From NCBI RefSeq assembly GCF_947169445.1, contig NZ_CAMVPU010000065.1, positions 1 to 16,995 on the forward strand: 16,995 nt of DNA, read 5' to 3'. The notes under the pieces were generated by a model that was not told where the DNA came from, did no database searches, and worked only from the letters and a program-made list of their open reading frames with translations. Numbering within the stretch: the first letter of the stretch is position 1; every line of letters starts with the position of its first letter. Positions 1 through 5,315 of the stretch are shown one piece after another. Both the position numbers and the translations under genes were made by a program. Origin of the DNA: an uncultured Butyrivibrio sp. GTDB taxonomy: Bacteria > Bacillota > Clostridia > Lachnospirales > Lachnospiraceae.

Positions 1-91
1 CAGGTATAAATCATTAACAGTTACCACCGCAAATCCTTGATATTACTGGCTTTGCAAGCACAAAATATTGTATCAAAAACACAGATTTTAC

Positions 92-120
92 TTGATATTC
101 CGTTAATTCCTTGGTATAAT
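92..120 (+). promoter_or_regulatory. Sigma-A-type promoter for the IS transposase
   Basis: A -35 box TTGATA (92-97) and a perfect -10 box TATAAT (115-120) are separated by 17 bp. The -10 box sits inside the palindrome at 108-131, so a protein binding the palindrome would block it. The expected start of transcription falls at about 127, almost on the ribosome binding site AAGGAGG (127-133), which would give a very short leader. If the IS begins at 120, most of this promoter lies in flanking DNA and only its last base comes from the IS. Confidence 0.6.
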
Positions 121-131
121 TATACCAAGGA
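108..131. repeat. 24-bp perfect palindrome at the IS left end
   Basis: Positions 108-119 read TCCTTGGTATAA and 120-131 read its exact reverse complement, TTATACCAAGGA. The second half is the IS left inverted repeat, because the same 12 bp occurs in inverted orientation at 1760-1771 just after the transposase stop. The first half is an extra, third copy directly outside the IS. It could be the end of an earlier IS copy, part of the element itself, or a preferred target. Confidence 0.75.
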
Positions 132-1771
132 GGTGAGTTATGGAAATCAAGATAAATGAGCCCTGGATCACTGATAAAGTCCGCATTCAGAATGGATACG
201 CATATATTGATCACTCATTCTGGAACGTTGAAAAACAACAGGCTGATCACAAGCGCGAGTACATTGGCAAGTACGATGGAAAGAACTTCACACCAAACAA
301 AACCTTCCACCGCCTCAAGGCTGAGTATGAACAAAGCCTTGTTGCTCCCAAGACCGGACCTGTACCGACAGACATTTGTCTTCGACAGTTCCATGGAGCC
401 ACATACCTGCTTGACAGGATTGCTGAAAAGACAGGCATCGCCGGTGATCTTGGAAAGTGCTACGGCTCACTGGCACCACAGATACTCTCCATAGCTTACT
501 ACCTCGTTATCGAGGAAGGGCTGCCATTATACCGTTTCACCAAATGGGGCAGCACCCACAGGCATCCTTATGGCAAGGATATTCCTTCTCAGAGGAGCAG
601 TGAACTTTTCGGACTGATCACTGAAGAATCCAAGATGGATTACTTCAAATATCAGGCAAAACGCCACTCCTGCGATGAATACCTCGCTTTTGATACAACA
701 TCTATCTCTTCATACTCGACTCTGATAAAGCAGGCCAAGTACGGAAAGAACAAAGAAGGTGATTCCCTTCCGCAGATAAATCTTGCTCTGTTGTATGGAG
801 AGGAATCAATGCTCCCTGTTTACTACAGGAAGCTTGCAGGTAATATCACTGATGTTAAGACTATAGAGAACCTCGTTAAGGATGTGGATTTCCTTAAACT
901 TGAAAAGCTCAAGCTTGTTATGGACAGAGGCTTCTACAGCGAGAAGAACATAAATGACCTGATGAAGCATCATCATAAGTTTCTCATCGGAGCCAGACTC
1001 TCACTTAACCTTGTAAACAATCGCCTTAACAAGATCCGTGATGATTTTGTTACCCGCTTTAACTATAATTCCGAGCTAAAGCTCTATGTCATGTCATTCA
1101 CAGAGGAATGGGAATACACCGAGGAAAAGCCCCGCTCCGGTGAAGTCATTACTGACAAACGCCGTATATATCTCCATTTCTACTACAATGACCAGAAAGC
1201 TACTGATGACAAGGTACGGTTCAATGCAATGCTTGACCGCCTTGAAAACAACCTGGTAAATGGCACTCCTGATCCGGAAGACGCAAAGCTGTATCAGAAG
1301 TACTTTACAATACATGAGACACCAGTAAGAGGAAAAACCTACTCATTCAATGAGGATGCAATTCGCAAGGCTGAGCGTAACTATGGCTATTTTGCTCTCA
1401 TGACCAATGGCATCAAGGATCCTGTTGAAGCACTGCGCATCTACAGGCTCAAGGATCTTATCGAGAAATCCTTTGGCAACCTCAAAGAGCGCCTTTCAAT
1501 GCGCAGGATGTCTGTCGCATCAGAGGAAAACTTTGAAGGCAAGCTCTTCGTGCAGTTCATAGCACTGCAGCTGATGTCTTATATCAAAAAGCAGATGGAT
1601 GAAAATGGCCTGTTCAGTGATTACACAATGCAGTCACTGCTTGACGAGCTGGATGTCATCGAATACTACCAGCAGCCCGGCAAAGCCCATCATCTGTCTG
1701 AAATAACTAATAAACAACGTAAGCTCTATGAGCTTATGGAAGTACCTGTCCCGACATAATCCTTGGTATAA
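120..1771 (+). mobile_element. IS1634-family insertion sequence
   Basis: One transposase gene fills the element, bounded by 12-bp inverted repeats (TTATACCAAGGA at 120-131; TCCTTGGTATAA at 1760-1771). I see no clear target-site duplication: the left flank ends in TATAA and the right flank begins with AATGA. The exact outer ends are therefore uncertain. The right end stops only a few bases before the first tRNA of the array. The transposase uses more C-ending codons than the genes downstream, which fits a separate origin. Confidence 0.75.
140..1759 (+). CDS. IS1634-family DDE transposase
   Basis: A 539-residue DDE (RNase H-fold) transposase that cuts and joins the ends of its own IS. The first two catalytic aspartates are likely D185 (in LAFDTTSIS) and D262 (in LVMDRGFYS). 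Near the C-terminus, Y435-x2-K438-x3-E442-x6-K449 matches the Y-R-E-K signature of the IS4 superfamily, with K in place of R, and supplies the catalytic glutamate E442. The spacing between D262 and E442 is long, as in the IS1634 group, because of an inserted region. The length is normal and the reading frame is intact. The start ATG is preceded by an ideal AAGGAGG at 127-133. The stop codon lies directly against the right inverted repeat. The element looks potentially active, though the missing target duplication is unexplained. Confidence 0.92.
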   Translation: MEIKINEPWITDKVRIQNGYAYIDHSFWNVEKQQADHKREYIGKYDGKNFTPNKTFHRLKAEYEQSLVAPKTGPVPTDICLRQFHGATYLLDRIAEKTGIAGDLGKCYGSLAPQILSIAYYLVIEEGLPLYRFTKWGSTHRHPYGKDIPSQRSSELFGLITEESKMDYFKYQAKRHSCDEYLAFDTTSISSYSTLIKQAKYGKNKEGDSLPQINLALLYGEESMLPVYYRKLAGNITDVKTIENLVKDVDFLKLEKLKLVMDRGFYSEKNINDLMKHHHKFLIGARLSLNLVNNRLNKIRDDFVTRFNYNSELKLYVMSFTEEWEYTEEKPRSGEVITDKRRIYLHFYYNDQKATDDKVRFNAMLDRLENNLVNGTPDPEDAKLYQKYFTIHETPVRGKTYSFNEDAIRKAERNYGYFALMTNGIKDPVEALRIYRLKDLIEKSFGNLKERLSMRRMSVASEENFEGKLFVQFIALQLMSYIKKQMDENGLFSDYTMQSLLDELDVIEYYQQPGKAHHLSEITNKQRKLYELMEVPVPT

Positions 1772-1785
1772 AATGACGGGACTTT
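1748..1785 (+). terminator. Possible terminator hairpin across the IS right end
   Basis: Bases 1748-1757 (GTCCCGACAT) pair with 1773-1782 (ATGACGGGAC) with a single A-A mismatch, and TTT follows. The loop contains the right inverted repeat. One arm is the last codons of the transposase; the other lies outside the 12-bp repeat and is the same CGGGAC that would begin the first tRNA. This is either a terminator that belongs to the IS, meaning the IS extends past 1771, or a chance complement. The T-run is short, so termination would be weak. Confidence 0.35.
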
Positions 1786-1850
1786 AGGTTCAATGGTGAG
1801 AGCCGGTGTCTTATAAGCATCTGATCCGAGTTCGATTCTCGGTTGCCCGA
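1777..1850 (+). tRNA. tRNA-Ile(UAU)-like gene with a broken acceptor stem
   Basis: The anticodon arm GGTGT / CTTATAA / GCATC (1805-1821) gives U33 and anticodon UAU, reading AUA. The T-arm is canonical: CCGAG, loop TTCGATT, CTCGG (1826-1842). The D-arm GTTC / GAGC (1788-1803) has a loop containing GG. The 3' acceptor strand is TTGCCCG (1843-1849) with A73. On the 5' side only CGGG (1777-1780) pairs; the next three bases ACT do not pair with TTG, and there is about one extra base before the D-stem. The right end of the IS is only 5 bp upstream, so the original 5' strand may have been replaced by IS-derived sequence. It may be a pseudogene. No CCA is encoded. Confidence 0.6.
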
Positions 1851-1853
1851 TCA

Positions 1854-1925
1854 GCTCCATTCGCACATCAGCTAGTGTATTAGCCTTCCAAGCTAAGGAA
1901 GTCGGGGCAGCACCGACATGGAGCT
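1854..1925 (+). tRNA. tRNA-Gly(UCC) with non-canonical D- and T-loops
   Basis: The acceptor stem GCTCCAT / ATGGAGC is a perfect 7 bp. The anticodon arm TTAGC / CTTCCAA / GCTAA (1880-1896) has U33 and anticodon UCC. The T-stem GTCGG / CCGAC (1901-1905, 1913-1917) is perfect. G1:C72, C2:G71 and discriminator U73 are the known bacterial glycine identity bases. The D-loop is ATCAGCTA, without G18-G19, and the T-loop is GGCAGCA, without the usual T54-T55-C56. The variable loop has 4 bases. A GC in the D-loop could pair with GC at T-loop positions 55-56. No CCA is encoded. Staphylococcal tRNA-Gly species used for cell-wall synthesis also have altered D- and T-loops and bind EF-Tu poorly, so a non-ribosomal role is possible. 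Confidence 0.8.
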
Positions 1926-1963
1926 TTCAGAAGAGAGAAAGCAGGCACTTCCTTACTTCTGAA
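1926..1963. other. 8-bp stem-loop between tRNA-Gly and tRNA-Ala
   Basis: TTCAGAAG (1926-1933) and CTTCTGAA (1956-1963) are exact inverted repeats around a 22-base loop, beginning right after the discriminator base of tRNA-Gly. The 90-bp spacer it lies in (1926-2015) is far longer than the other gaps in the array (1-10 bp). I tried to fold another tRNA here and could not. It could guide processing or be the remnant of a lost tRNA. Confidence 0.45.
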
Positions 1964-2008
1964 TGCAAAACAACTTAATAAAGCAGGAGGCCACAGGCAC
2001 GGCTTTCT

Positions 2009-2029
2009 GCGACTTGGGCCGGAAGTCGC
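2009..2029. other. Inverted repeat that competes with the tRNA-Ala fold
   Basis: GCGACTT (2009-2015) and AAGTCGC (2023-2029) form a perfect 7-bp stem whose 7-base loop GGGCCGG is exactly the 5' acceptor strand of tRNA-Ala. If it formed in the precursor, the acceptor strand would be in a loop and positions 8-14 of the tRNA would be sequestered. The stem and the mature tRNA are therefore mutually exclusive folds. Confidence 0.5.
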
Positions 2030-2088
2030 AATGGGGTGACGCGAGTTTTGCAAACTCGAGATGGCGGGTTCGATTCCCGTGCGGTCCA
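2016..2088 (+). tRNA. tRNA-Ala(UGC)
   Basis: Anticodon arm CGAGT / TTTGCAA / ACTCG (2042-2058) gives anticodon UGC. The T-arm is GCGGG / TTCGATT / CCCGT (2064-2080), canonical apart from a G-U closing pair. Acceptor GGGCCGG pairs with GCGGTCC (2081-2087) at six of seven positions, with a G-G mismatch at 7:66. Pair 3:70 is G-U, the classic alanine identity element, and the discriminator is A. The D-stem is GTCG / TGAC. Positions 8-9 are AA where U8 is expected. No CCA is encoded. The gene ends one base before tRNA-Val. Confidence 0.88.
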
Positions 2089-2089
2089 T

Positions 2090-2165
2090 TCCGATATAAC
2101 TCAGCTGGGAGAGTGCTTCCCTTACAAGGAAGAAGCCACAGGTTCGATCCCTGTTATCGGAACCA
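2090..2165 (+). tRNA. tRNA-Val(UAC), CCA encoded
   Basis: The most regular tRNA of the array. Acceptor TCCGATA pairs fully with TATCGGA (2155-2161), followed by A73 and an encoded CCA (2163-2165). The D-arm is ACTC / AGCTGGGA / GAGT, the anticodon arm CTTCC / CTTACAA / GGAAG (2116-2132) with anticodon UAC, and the T-arm ACAGG / TTCGATC / CCTGT. It is the only member of the array with CCA in the gene; the others need CCA-adding enzyme. Confidence 0.95.
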
Positions 2166-2168
2166 TAC

Positions 2169-2240
2169 GCCGGATAAGCATAGATAGCGATGCAGGTGAC
2201 CTGTAATCATCAGAGGAGGGCGCACATCCTTCATCCGGCC
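2169..2240 (+). tRNA. tRNA-Thr(UGU)-like with non-canonical loops and C33
   Basis: The acceptor GCCGGAT / ATCCGGC (2169-2175, 2233-2239) and D-stem GCAT / ATGC are perfect. The anticodon arm GGTGA / CCTGTAA / TCATC (2195-2211) gives anticodon UGU but has C at position 33, where U is almost universal. The T-arm GAGGG / CGCACAT / CCTTC (2216-2232) pairs well, but its loop lacks T54-T55-C56. The D-loop AGATAGCG lacks G18-G19. D-loop GCG could pair with T-loop CGC (54-56). The variable loop has 4 bases and the discriminator would be C. Total architecture (8-base D-loop, 4-base variable loop, 72 nt) is the same as in the tRNA-Gly of this array. The amino acid assignment rests only on the anticodon. 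Confidence 0.7.
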
Positions 2241-2246
2241 TTACAT

Positions 2247-2318
2247 GGCTCTATGGTATAAAGGCTAATATGCCGGACTGTCTATCCGGAGATAAGAGTT
2301 AGATTCTCTGTAGAGTCG
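2247..2318 (+). tRNA. tRNA-Asp(GUC)
   Basis: Acceptor GGCTCTA pairs with TAGAGTC (2311-2317), with G73, the aspartate discriminator. The anticodon arm CCGGA / CTGTCTA / TCCGG (2273-2289) gives anticodon GUC, with an unusual pyrimidine (T) at position 37. The D-arm is GTAT / AAAGGCTA / ATAT. The T-arm is AAGAG / TTAGATT / CTCTG, with A in place of the invariant C56 and one mismatch at 49:65. The variable loop has 4 bases. It is less deviant than the Gly and Thr members but also departs from the consensus. No CCA is encoded. Confidence 0.85.
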
Positions 2319-2325
2319 TTTATTT

Positions 2326-2401
2326 TGCGGGGGAGTGGAACGGAATTACCATTCGAGGCTCATAACCTCTGAGATAGCAGGTTCGACTCCTGTCCCCGCG
2401 A
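2326..2401 (+). tRNA. tRNA with CAU anticodon (elongator Met or Ile2)
   Basis: Anticodon arm CGAGG / CTCATAA / CCTCT (2354-2370) gives CAU. Acceptor TGCGGGG pairs with CCCCGCG (2394-2400) with a U-G first pair, and A73. The T-arm GCAGG / TTCGACT / CCTGT is canonical. The D-stem is GTGG / CCAT with a 10-base loop containing GG. Position 8 is G, not U. It is unlikely to be an initiator: pair 11:24 is U-A, there are no three consecutive G-C pairs next to the anticodon loop, and 1:72 is not a plain mismatch. Sequence alone cannot decide between elongator Met and Ile2 with lysidine at C34. The next gene starts 45 bp later with no terminator between, so cotranscription is likely. Confidence 0.85.
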
Positions 2402-2446
2402 CTATAAAATCTAAAACAGTTAATGATAATGCGAGGAGGAGCCAGA

Positions 2447-3019
2447 ATGATATCGACACTTTATGAACCCTTTAGAAATTGGTCTGAGAACGGATCCGTT
2501 TATATTCTTTCGGATATGCATTTTGATGATAAAGATTGCAAGCTCATGGATCCAAATTGGATTACTCCGCAGGAACAGATAGAAATAATCAATAGGAACA
2601 TCATGAAGAACGACACTTTTGTGTGCCTTGGAGATGTGGGTAGACCTCAATATTTGAAGGAACTTAAGGTTAGGAAAAAAATCCTTCTTCTCGGAAATCA
2701 TGATAGACGTGGAGAGTATCATGACTACTTTGATGAAATCTATGCTGGACCGCTTTTTATAGCAGAAAAAATACTATTATCTCATGAACCGGTTTACGGA
2801 TTACGATGGTGTCTTAATATCCATGGGCATGATCATAACAACATAGAAGCCTACAAAGATGGATGCAAGCATCTGAATCTGGCAGCAAATGTTTGTGGTT
2901 ATACTCCAATCAATCTTGGGAAAATTATTAAGAGTGGAATATTGTCTGACATTGATAGCATTCATAGAGTAACAATTGATCATGCCAAGGCTAAGAAGAA
3001 AGATGCTGAGAATAACTGA
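2447..3019 (+). CDS. Calcineurin-like metallophosphoesterase
   Basis: A 190-residue single-domain phosphoesterase of the binuclear-metal calcineurin-like fold, predicted to be cytosolic. The metal-binding motifs appear in order: SDMHF (D23, H25), LGDVG (D63), GNHD (84-86), SHEP (H113) and HGHDH (about 126-130). The length is minimal for the family, as in YfcE-like and phage-type phosphoesterases. The start at 2447 is chosen over an ATG at 2423 because GAGGAGG (2433-2439) lies 7 bp upstream. It follows the tRNA array closely and is probably cotranscribed with it. The substrate is unknown. Removal of a terminal or cyclic phosphate from cut RNA is one possibility, given the RNA ligases downstream, but the family also includes nucleotide, protein and phosphodiester hydrolases. 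Confidence 0.9.
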   Translation: MISTLYEPFRNWSENGSVYILSDMHFDDKDCKLMDPNWITPQEQIEIINRNIMKNDTFVCLGDVGRPQYLKELKVRKKILLLGNHDRRGEYHDYFDEIYAGPLFIAEKILLSHEPVYGLRWCLNIHGHDHNNIEAYKDGCKHLNLAANVCGYTPINLGKIIKSGILSDIDSIHRVTIDHAKAKKKDAENN

Positions 3020-3054
3020 AAGTGAGAGTAAGAAAGGCTGATAAATGCGATGGT

Positions 3055-3100
3055 ATTGAACGACAAGTTCAATGACAGCCAGTGTTTTTGGGGATATCAT
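3055..3100 (+). promoter_or_regulatory. Promoter with operator-like palindrome (copy 1)
   Basis: ATTGAAC-GACAA-GTTCAAT (3055-3073) is a perfect 7-bp inverted repeat with a 5-base centre. It overlaps a -35 box ATGACA (3072-3077), which is followed after 17 bp by a -10 box TATCAT (3095-3100). The first 23 bases recur exactly at 14817-14839 with the same -10 box at the same spacing. A further inverted repeat, ATTGTG-N6-CACAAT (3104-3121), lies around the expected start. The palindrome over the -35 box suggests repression by a dimeric regulator. It should drive the genes from 3203 on. Confidence 0.75.
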
Positions 3101-3146
3101 TTAATTGTGCGCCGACACAATAATCCGGAGGAGGTGTGAAAATCAG

Positions 3147-3176
3147 ATGGGGTCCACCTTCTGGGCCTTGCCGTGA
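3147..3176 (+). CDS. Possible 9-codon leader peptide
   Basis: A strong GGAGGAGGTG (3127-3136) lies 10 bp before an ATG that opens MGSTFWALP and stops at 3174-3176. There is no long reading frame with a suitable start at that ribosome binding site: the downstream gene's frame has a stop at 3137-3139. The small frame would bring ribosomes close to the GTG codons at 3173 and 3203. It may be a leader that couples translation, or just a displaced ribosome binding site left by a rearrangement. Confidence 0.25.
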   Translation: MGSTFWALP

Positions 3177-3202
3177 AAGTCGGATTCGGAAAGGAAACTA
3201 CA

Positions 3203-3787
3203 GTGAGCTATGATATTTATTTAAAAGAAAGAGTATCTGGAGAAACAATACAGTTACCAATAAAACATGTTATGACAGGCGGAACCTATAGAGCAGACTA
3301 TGATGAAAAAACTGGTCAATTCACTCCTGCAGCTATAACGGATGCATGGCTTAATATCACTTATAACTATAGCCATTACTATTATGAAGCAGCTGATGGC
3401 GATGAGCGTTTTTATGGCGACGATTCTGATGGTGGAAACGCTAACCTGGGCATAAGGGGAATTTATGGAAAAACAGGCGCAGAGACAATACCAATGCTTA
3501 AGGATTTGGCTGAACGAATTGAAACAAAATATAAACATGATGGCGAGTGGATAACAAATAGTCGAACGGAGAAGATTTTTAAGGATAAAGACGGAAAAGA
3601 GATAGATTTGATTGACCTTTTGGAAAAACATGTTACGGAGTATTCAACTGAGACAGTTGAAAAGCTGATGAATGAGGGTCCAAACGATGATTATTGGATT
3701 GCCACGGCTGCAAATGCAATCAAGCCATTGTATCAGCTTTTGGCTTTTGCAGAGTTGAGACCTGATGGAGTCTGGAGCGGGGACTAA
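3203..3787 (+). CDS. Conserved hypothetical protein (SYDIYL family)
   Basis: A 194-residue soluble, acidic protein of unknown function. It resembles a family of short bacterial and phage hypothetical proteins that begin M-S-Y-D-I-Y-L and contain the blocks HxMTGGTY, AWLNITYNYS, GIRGIYGKTGAETIPML and a C-terminal LLAFAELRPDGVW; all are present here in order. For that reason I place the start at the GTG of 3203 (VSYDIYLKE), preceded by AAAGG at 3190-3194, and not at the GTG of 3173. Compared with the short family members I recall, it has extra charged segments near residues 35-50 and 115-160. It is the first full gene behind the operator-controlled promoter at 3072-3100. No catalytic motif is visible. 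Confidence 0.75.
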   Translation: MSYDIYLKERVSGETIQLPIKHVMTGGTYRADYDEKTGQFTPAAITDAWLNITYNYSHYYYEAADGDERFYGDDSDGGNANLGIRGIYGKTGAETIPMLKDLAERIETKYKHDGEWITNSRTEKIFKDKDGKEIDLIDLLEKHVTEYSTETVEKLMNEGPNDDYWIATAANAIKPLYQLLAFAELRPDGVWSGD

Positions 3788-3838
3788 AACTTTGAAAATG
3801 TATTACTGAGAATTGGCAGTGTTTGAGGAGATTTTGTA

Positions 3839-4537
3839 ATGGGAAAAGTACTTGTTATACCAGACGTTCATTTGAAAGCATGGATGTTTGACGAAGCGGA
3901 TAAAATTGACCGTGATTCTTATGATGGAATTGTTGTCCTTGGAGATTTGGTAGATGACTGGGGGAAAGGGAATGATATTAAGGCTTATGAGGATACTCTT
4001 AGCAGGGCTGCCAGGTTTGCGACTGAACATCAGGAGTCTCTTTGGTGTTATGGAAATCATGATGTTTCATATTTGTGGGATGCCATGGAATCCGGCTACT
4101 CAGTACAGGCGAGGCAGGCAGCCATTGATGGGGTGAATAGACTGGAAAGAGTATTAGAAGAAAGACTTCAATTTGTACATAAAATAGAAAACACCATTTT
4201 CAGTCATGCTGGGCTTACGGAAAGCTTTGTTTTACAGACTTGTGGTAGACATGGAACAGATATTGAAGACATATTATTCCGCATAAACAGGATGAGTATG
4301 AGAGAGTTATGGAGAAATAATTCTCCAATATGGGCTAGACCGCAGATGGAGTTTTACAGAATGTTTCGTGAGGATCTGTATCAGGTTGTAGGGCATACTC
4401 CTGTAGAGGAGGCGGTTGAAGCAAGTGGAGTGCTTTCACTAGATCTTTTTTCAACATACTCTGATGGAACACCATATGGAAACAGGAAGTTTTATATCGT
4501 TGATACAGAGAATAAAACTTATAAAGAGGCGGAATAA
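3839..4537 (+). CDS. PPP-type metallophosphoesterase (Ser/Thr phosphatase or ApaH-like)
   Basis: A 232-residue calcineurin-like enzyme of the PPP branch. The motifs are PDVHL (D9, H11), LGDLVDD (D36, D39), YGNHD (N73, H74, D75), FSHAGL (H123), the PPP-type SPIWARP (162-168) and VGHTP (H186), ending with LDLFSTYSDG (D202). These cover all expected metal ligands, so it should be active. This branch includes protein Ser/Thr phosphatases, diadenosine tetraphosphatases and the 2',3'-phosphatase domain of clostridial-type Pnkp RNA-repair enzymes, and the sequence alone does not separate them. The start ATG is the first residue before the usual first beta strand. Only 11 bp separate it from the next gene, so they are likely cotranscribed. 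Confidence 0.9.
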   Translation: MGKVLVIPDVHLKAWMFDEADKIDRDSYDGIVVLGDLVDDWGKGNDIKAYEDTLSRAARFATEHQESLWCYGNHDVSYLWDAMESGYSVQARQAAIDGVNRLERVLEERLQFVHKIENTIFSHAGLTESFVLQTCGRHGTDIEDILFRINRMSMRELWRNNSPIWARPQMEFYRMFREDLYQVVGHTPVEEAVEASGVLSLDLFSTYSDGTPYGNRKFYIVDTENKTYKEAE

Positions 4538-4548
4538 CTGGAGGAAGC

Positions 4549-5301
4549 ATGACAAGAGGGAGAATTATATATATAAGTTCTGACTTAGACATCTATGAAA
4601 CGCGTGAGTTTAATGGGGATATGTATCCGGAAGGGTACGCAGTTGAAATAATCGACAGATTCGAAGAGGGCGGTCTGGATACATATCAGGATTTTGATCG
4701 TTTTGTACATGATTTTAATGGCAAGCATTATGAATATGAAGATGATCTGATTGATTTATATAGAAAACCAAAGAATTGCGTTATAGACCTCTCTGACAAT
4801 TGGACGGATTATGTATACGTTATAAATGAATCTCCAGACGAATTCTATATCAAGGCAAAAGAAGGGAGCAGCTTTATTTCGCCAAGATCTATTGGAATAG
4901 TTCATTATCAGAGACTCGACAAAATAATCCATAGGGTTGTCCATGAGAAGTCTGAGGCCAATAGCTTGGAATTAACAAAGGAAGAGTTTGTGGCGATAAT
5001 GCATAAGCTTCAGGATACTACAGATGTAGTCAGAGAGATAAACAGGCTGATTGAATGTAGTAAAGGTAAAATGGATCTTTCTCCTTGTAGTGGTAGTGGA
5101 ATGTTGCTTACTAATGAAGGTCTCGTTCTGATGCTACTGAAAAAGTTAATGAAAGATAACCATGTCTGGGTTGACTATTTTGTAAATGGTCTTGATTATG
5201 GGCGATCTTTCAAGATTGGAATGGTTAAAGATGCGGGCGGACGAAGTGTGGATATCAGCACCGCAGAGAAATTATACGACTTCATTGTGAATACGAAATA
5301 G
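4549..5301 (+). CDS. Hypothetical protein, two-part architecture
   Basis: A 250-residue protein that I do not recognise. The N-terminal part (about 1-125) is acidic and aromatic-rich with predicted beta strands. The C-terminal part (about 145-250) looks like a separate alpha/beta module, beginning LTKEEFVAIMHKLQ and ending GRSVDISTAEKLYDFI, a type of tail seen in other Firmicutes and phage hypothetical proteins. There is no signal peptide or membrane segment. TGGAGGAAGC lies just before the ATG. It sits between the PPP-type phosphatase and the Rnl5-type ligase with gaps of 11 and 14 bp, so it belongs to the same operon and may serve the same pathway. It has several ATA codons near its start, of interest because the element carries UAU-anticodon tRNAs. 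Confidence 0.8.
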   Translation: MTRGRIIYISSDLDIYETREFNGDMYPEGYAVEIIDRFEEGGLDTYQDFDRFVHDFNGKHYEYEDDLIDLYRKPKNCVIDLSDNWTDYVYVINESPDEFYIKAKEGSSFISPRSIGIVHYQRLDKIIHRVVHEKSEANSLELTKEEFVAIMHKLQDTTDVVREINRLIECSKGKMDLSPCSGSGMLLTNEGLVLMLLKKLMKDNHVWVDYFVNGLDYGRSFKIGMVKDAGGRSVDISTAEKLYDFIVNTK

Positions 5302-5315
5302 GGAAGGTATATATC

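Noticed and set aside
40..66. GCTTTGCAAGC, which looks like an alanine tRNA anticodon arm, in the left flank of the IS
   Set aside because: Only the loop resembles a tRNA. No acceptor, D- or T-arm can be built around it.
1926..2015. A further tRNA, perhaps with a long variable arm, in the spacer before tRNA-Ala
   Set aside because: Short complementary pieces exist, but no arrangement gives an acceptor, an anticodon loop with U33 and a T-arm together.
1880..2089. Open frame on the - strand opposite the tRNA array
   Set aside because: Reverse complement of tRNA genes; such frames are a common annotation artefact.
1963..2187. Open frame on the + strand across tRNA-Ala and tRNA-Val
   Set aside because: It covers well-folded tRNA genes, has no ribosome binding site and its protein has no family-like features.
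3839..4537. Calling this gene a Pnkp RNA-repair phosphatase
   Set aside because: The PPP-type motifs fit, but no kinase or ligase domain is fused to it and the same motifs occur in protein phosphatases and ApaH-like enzymes.
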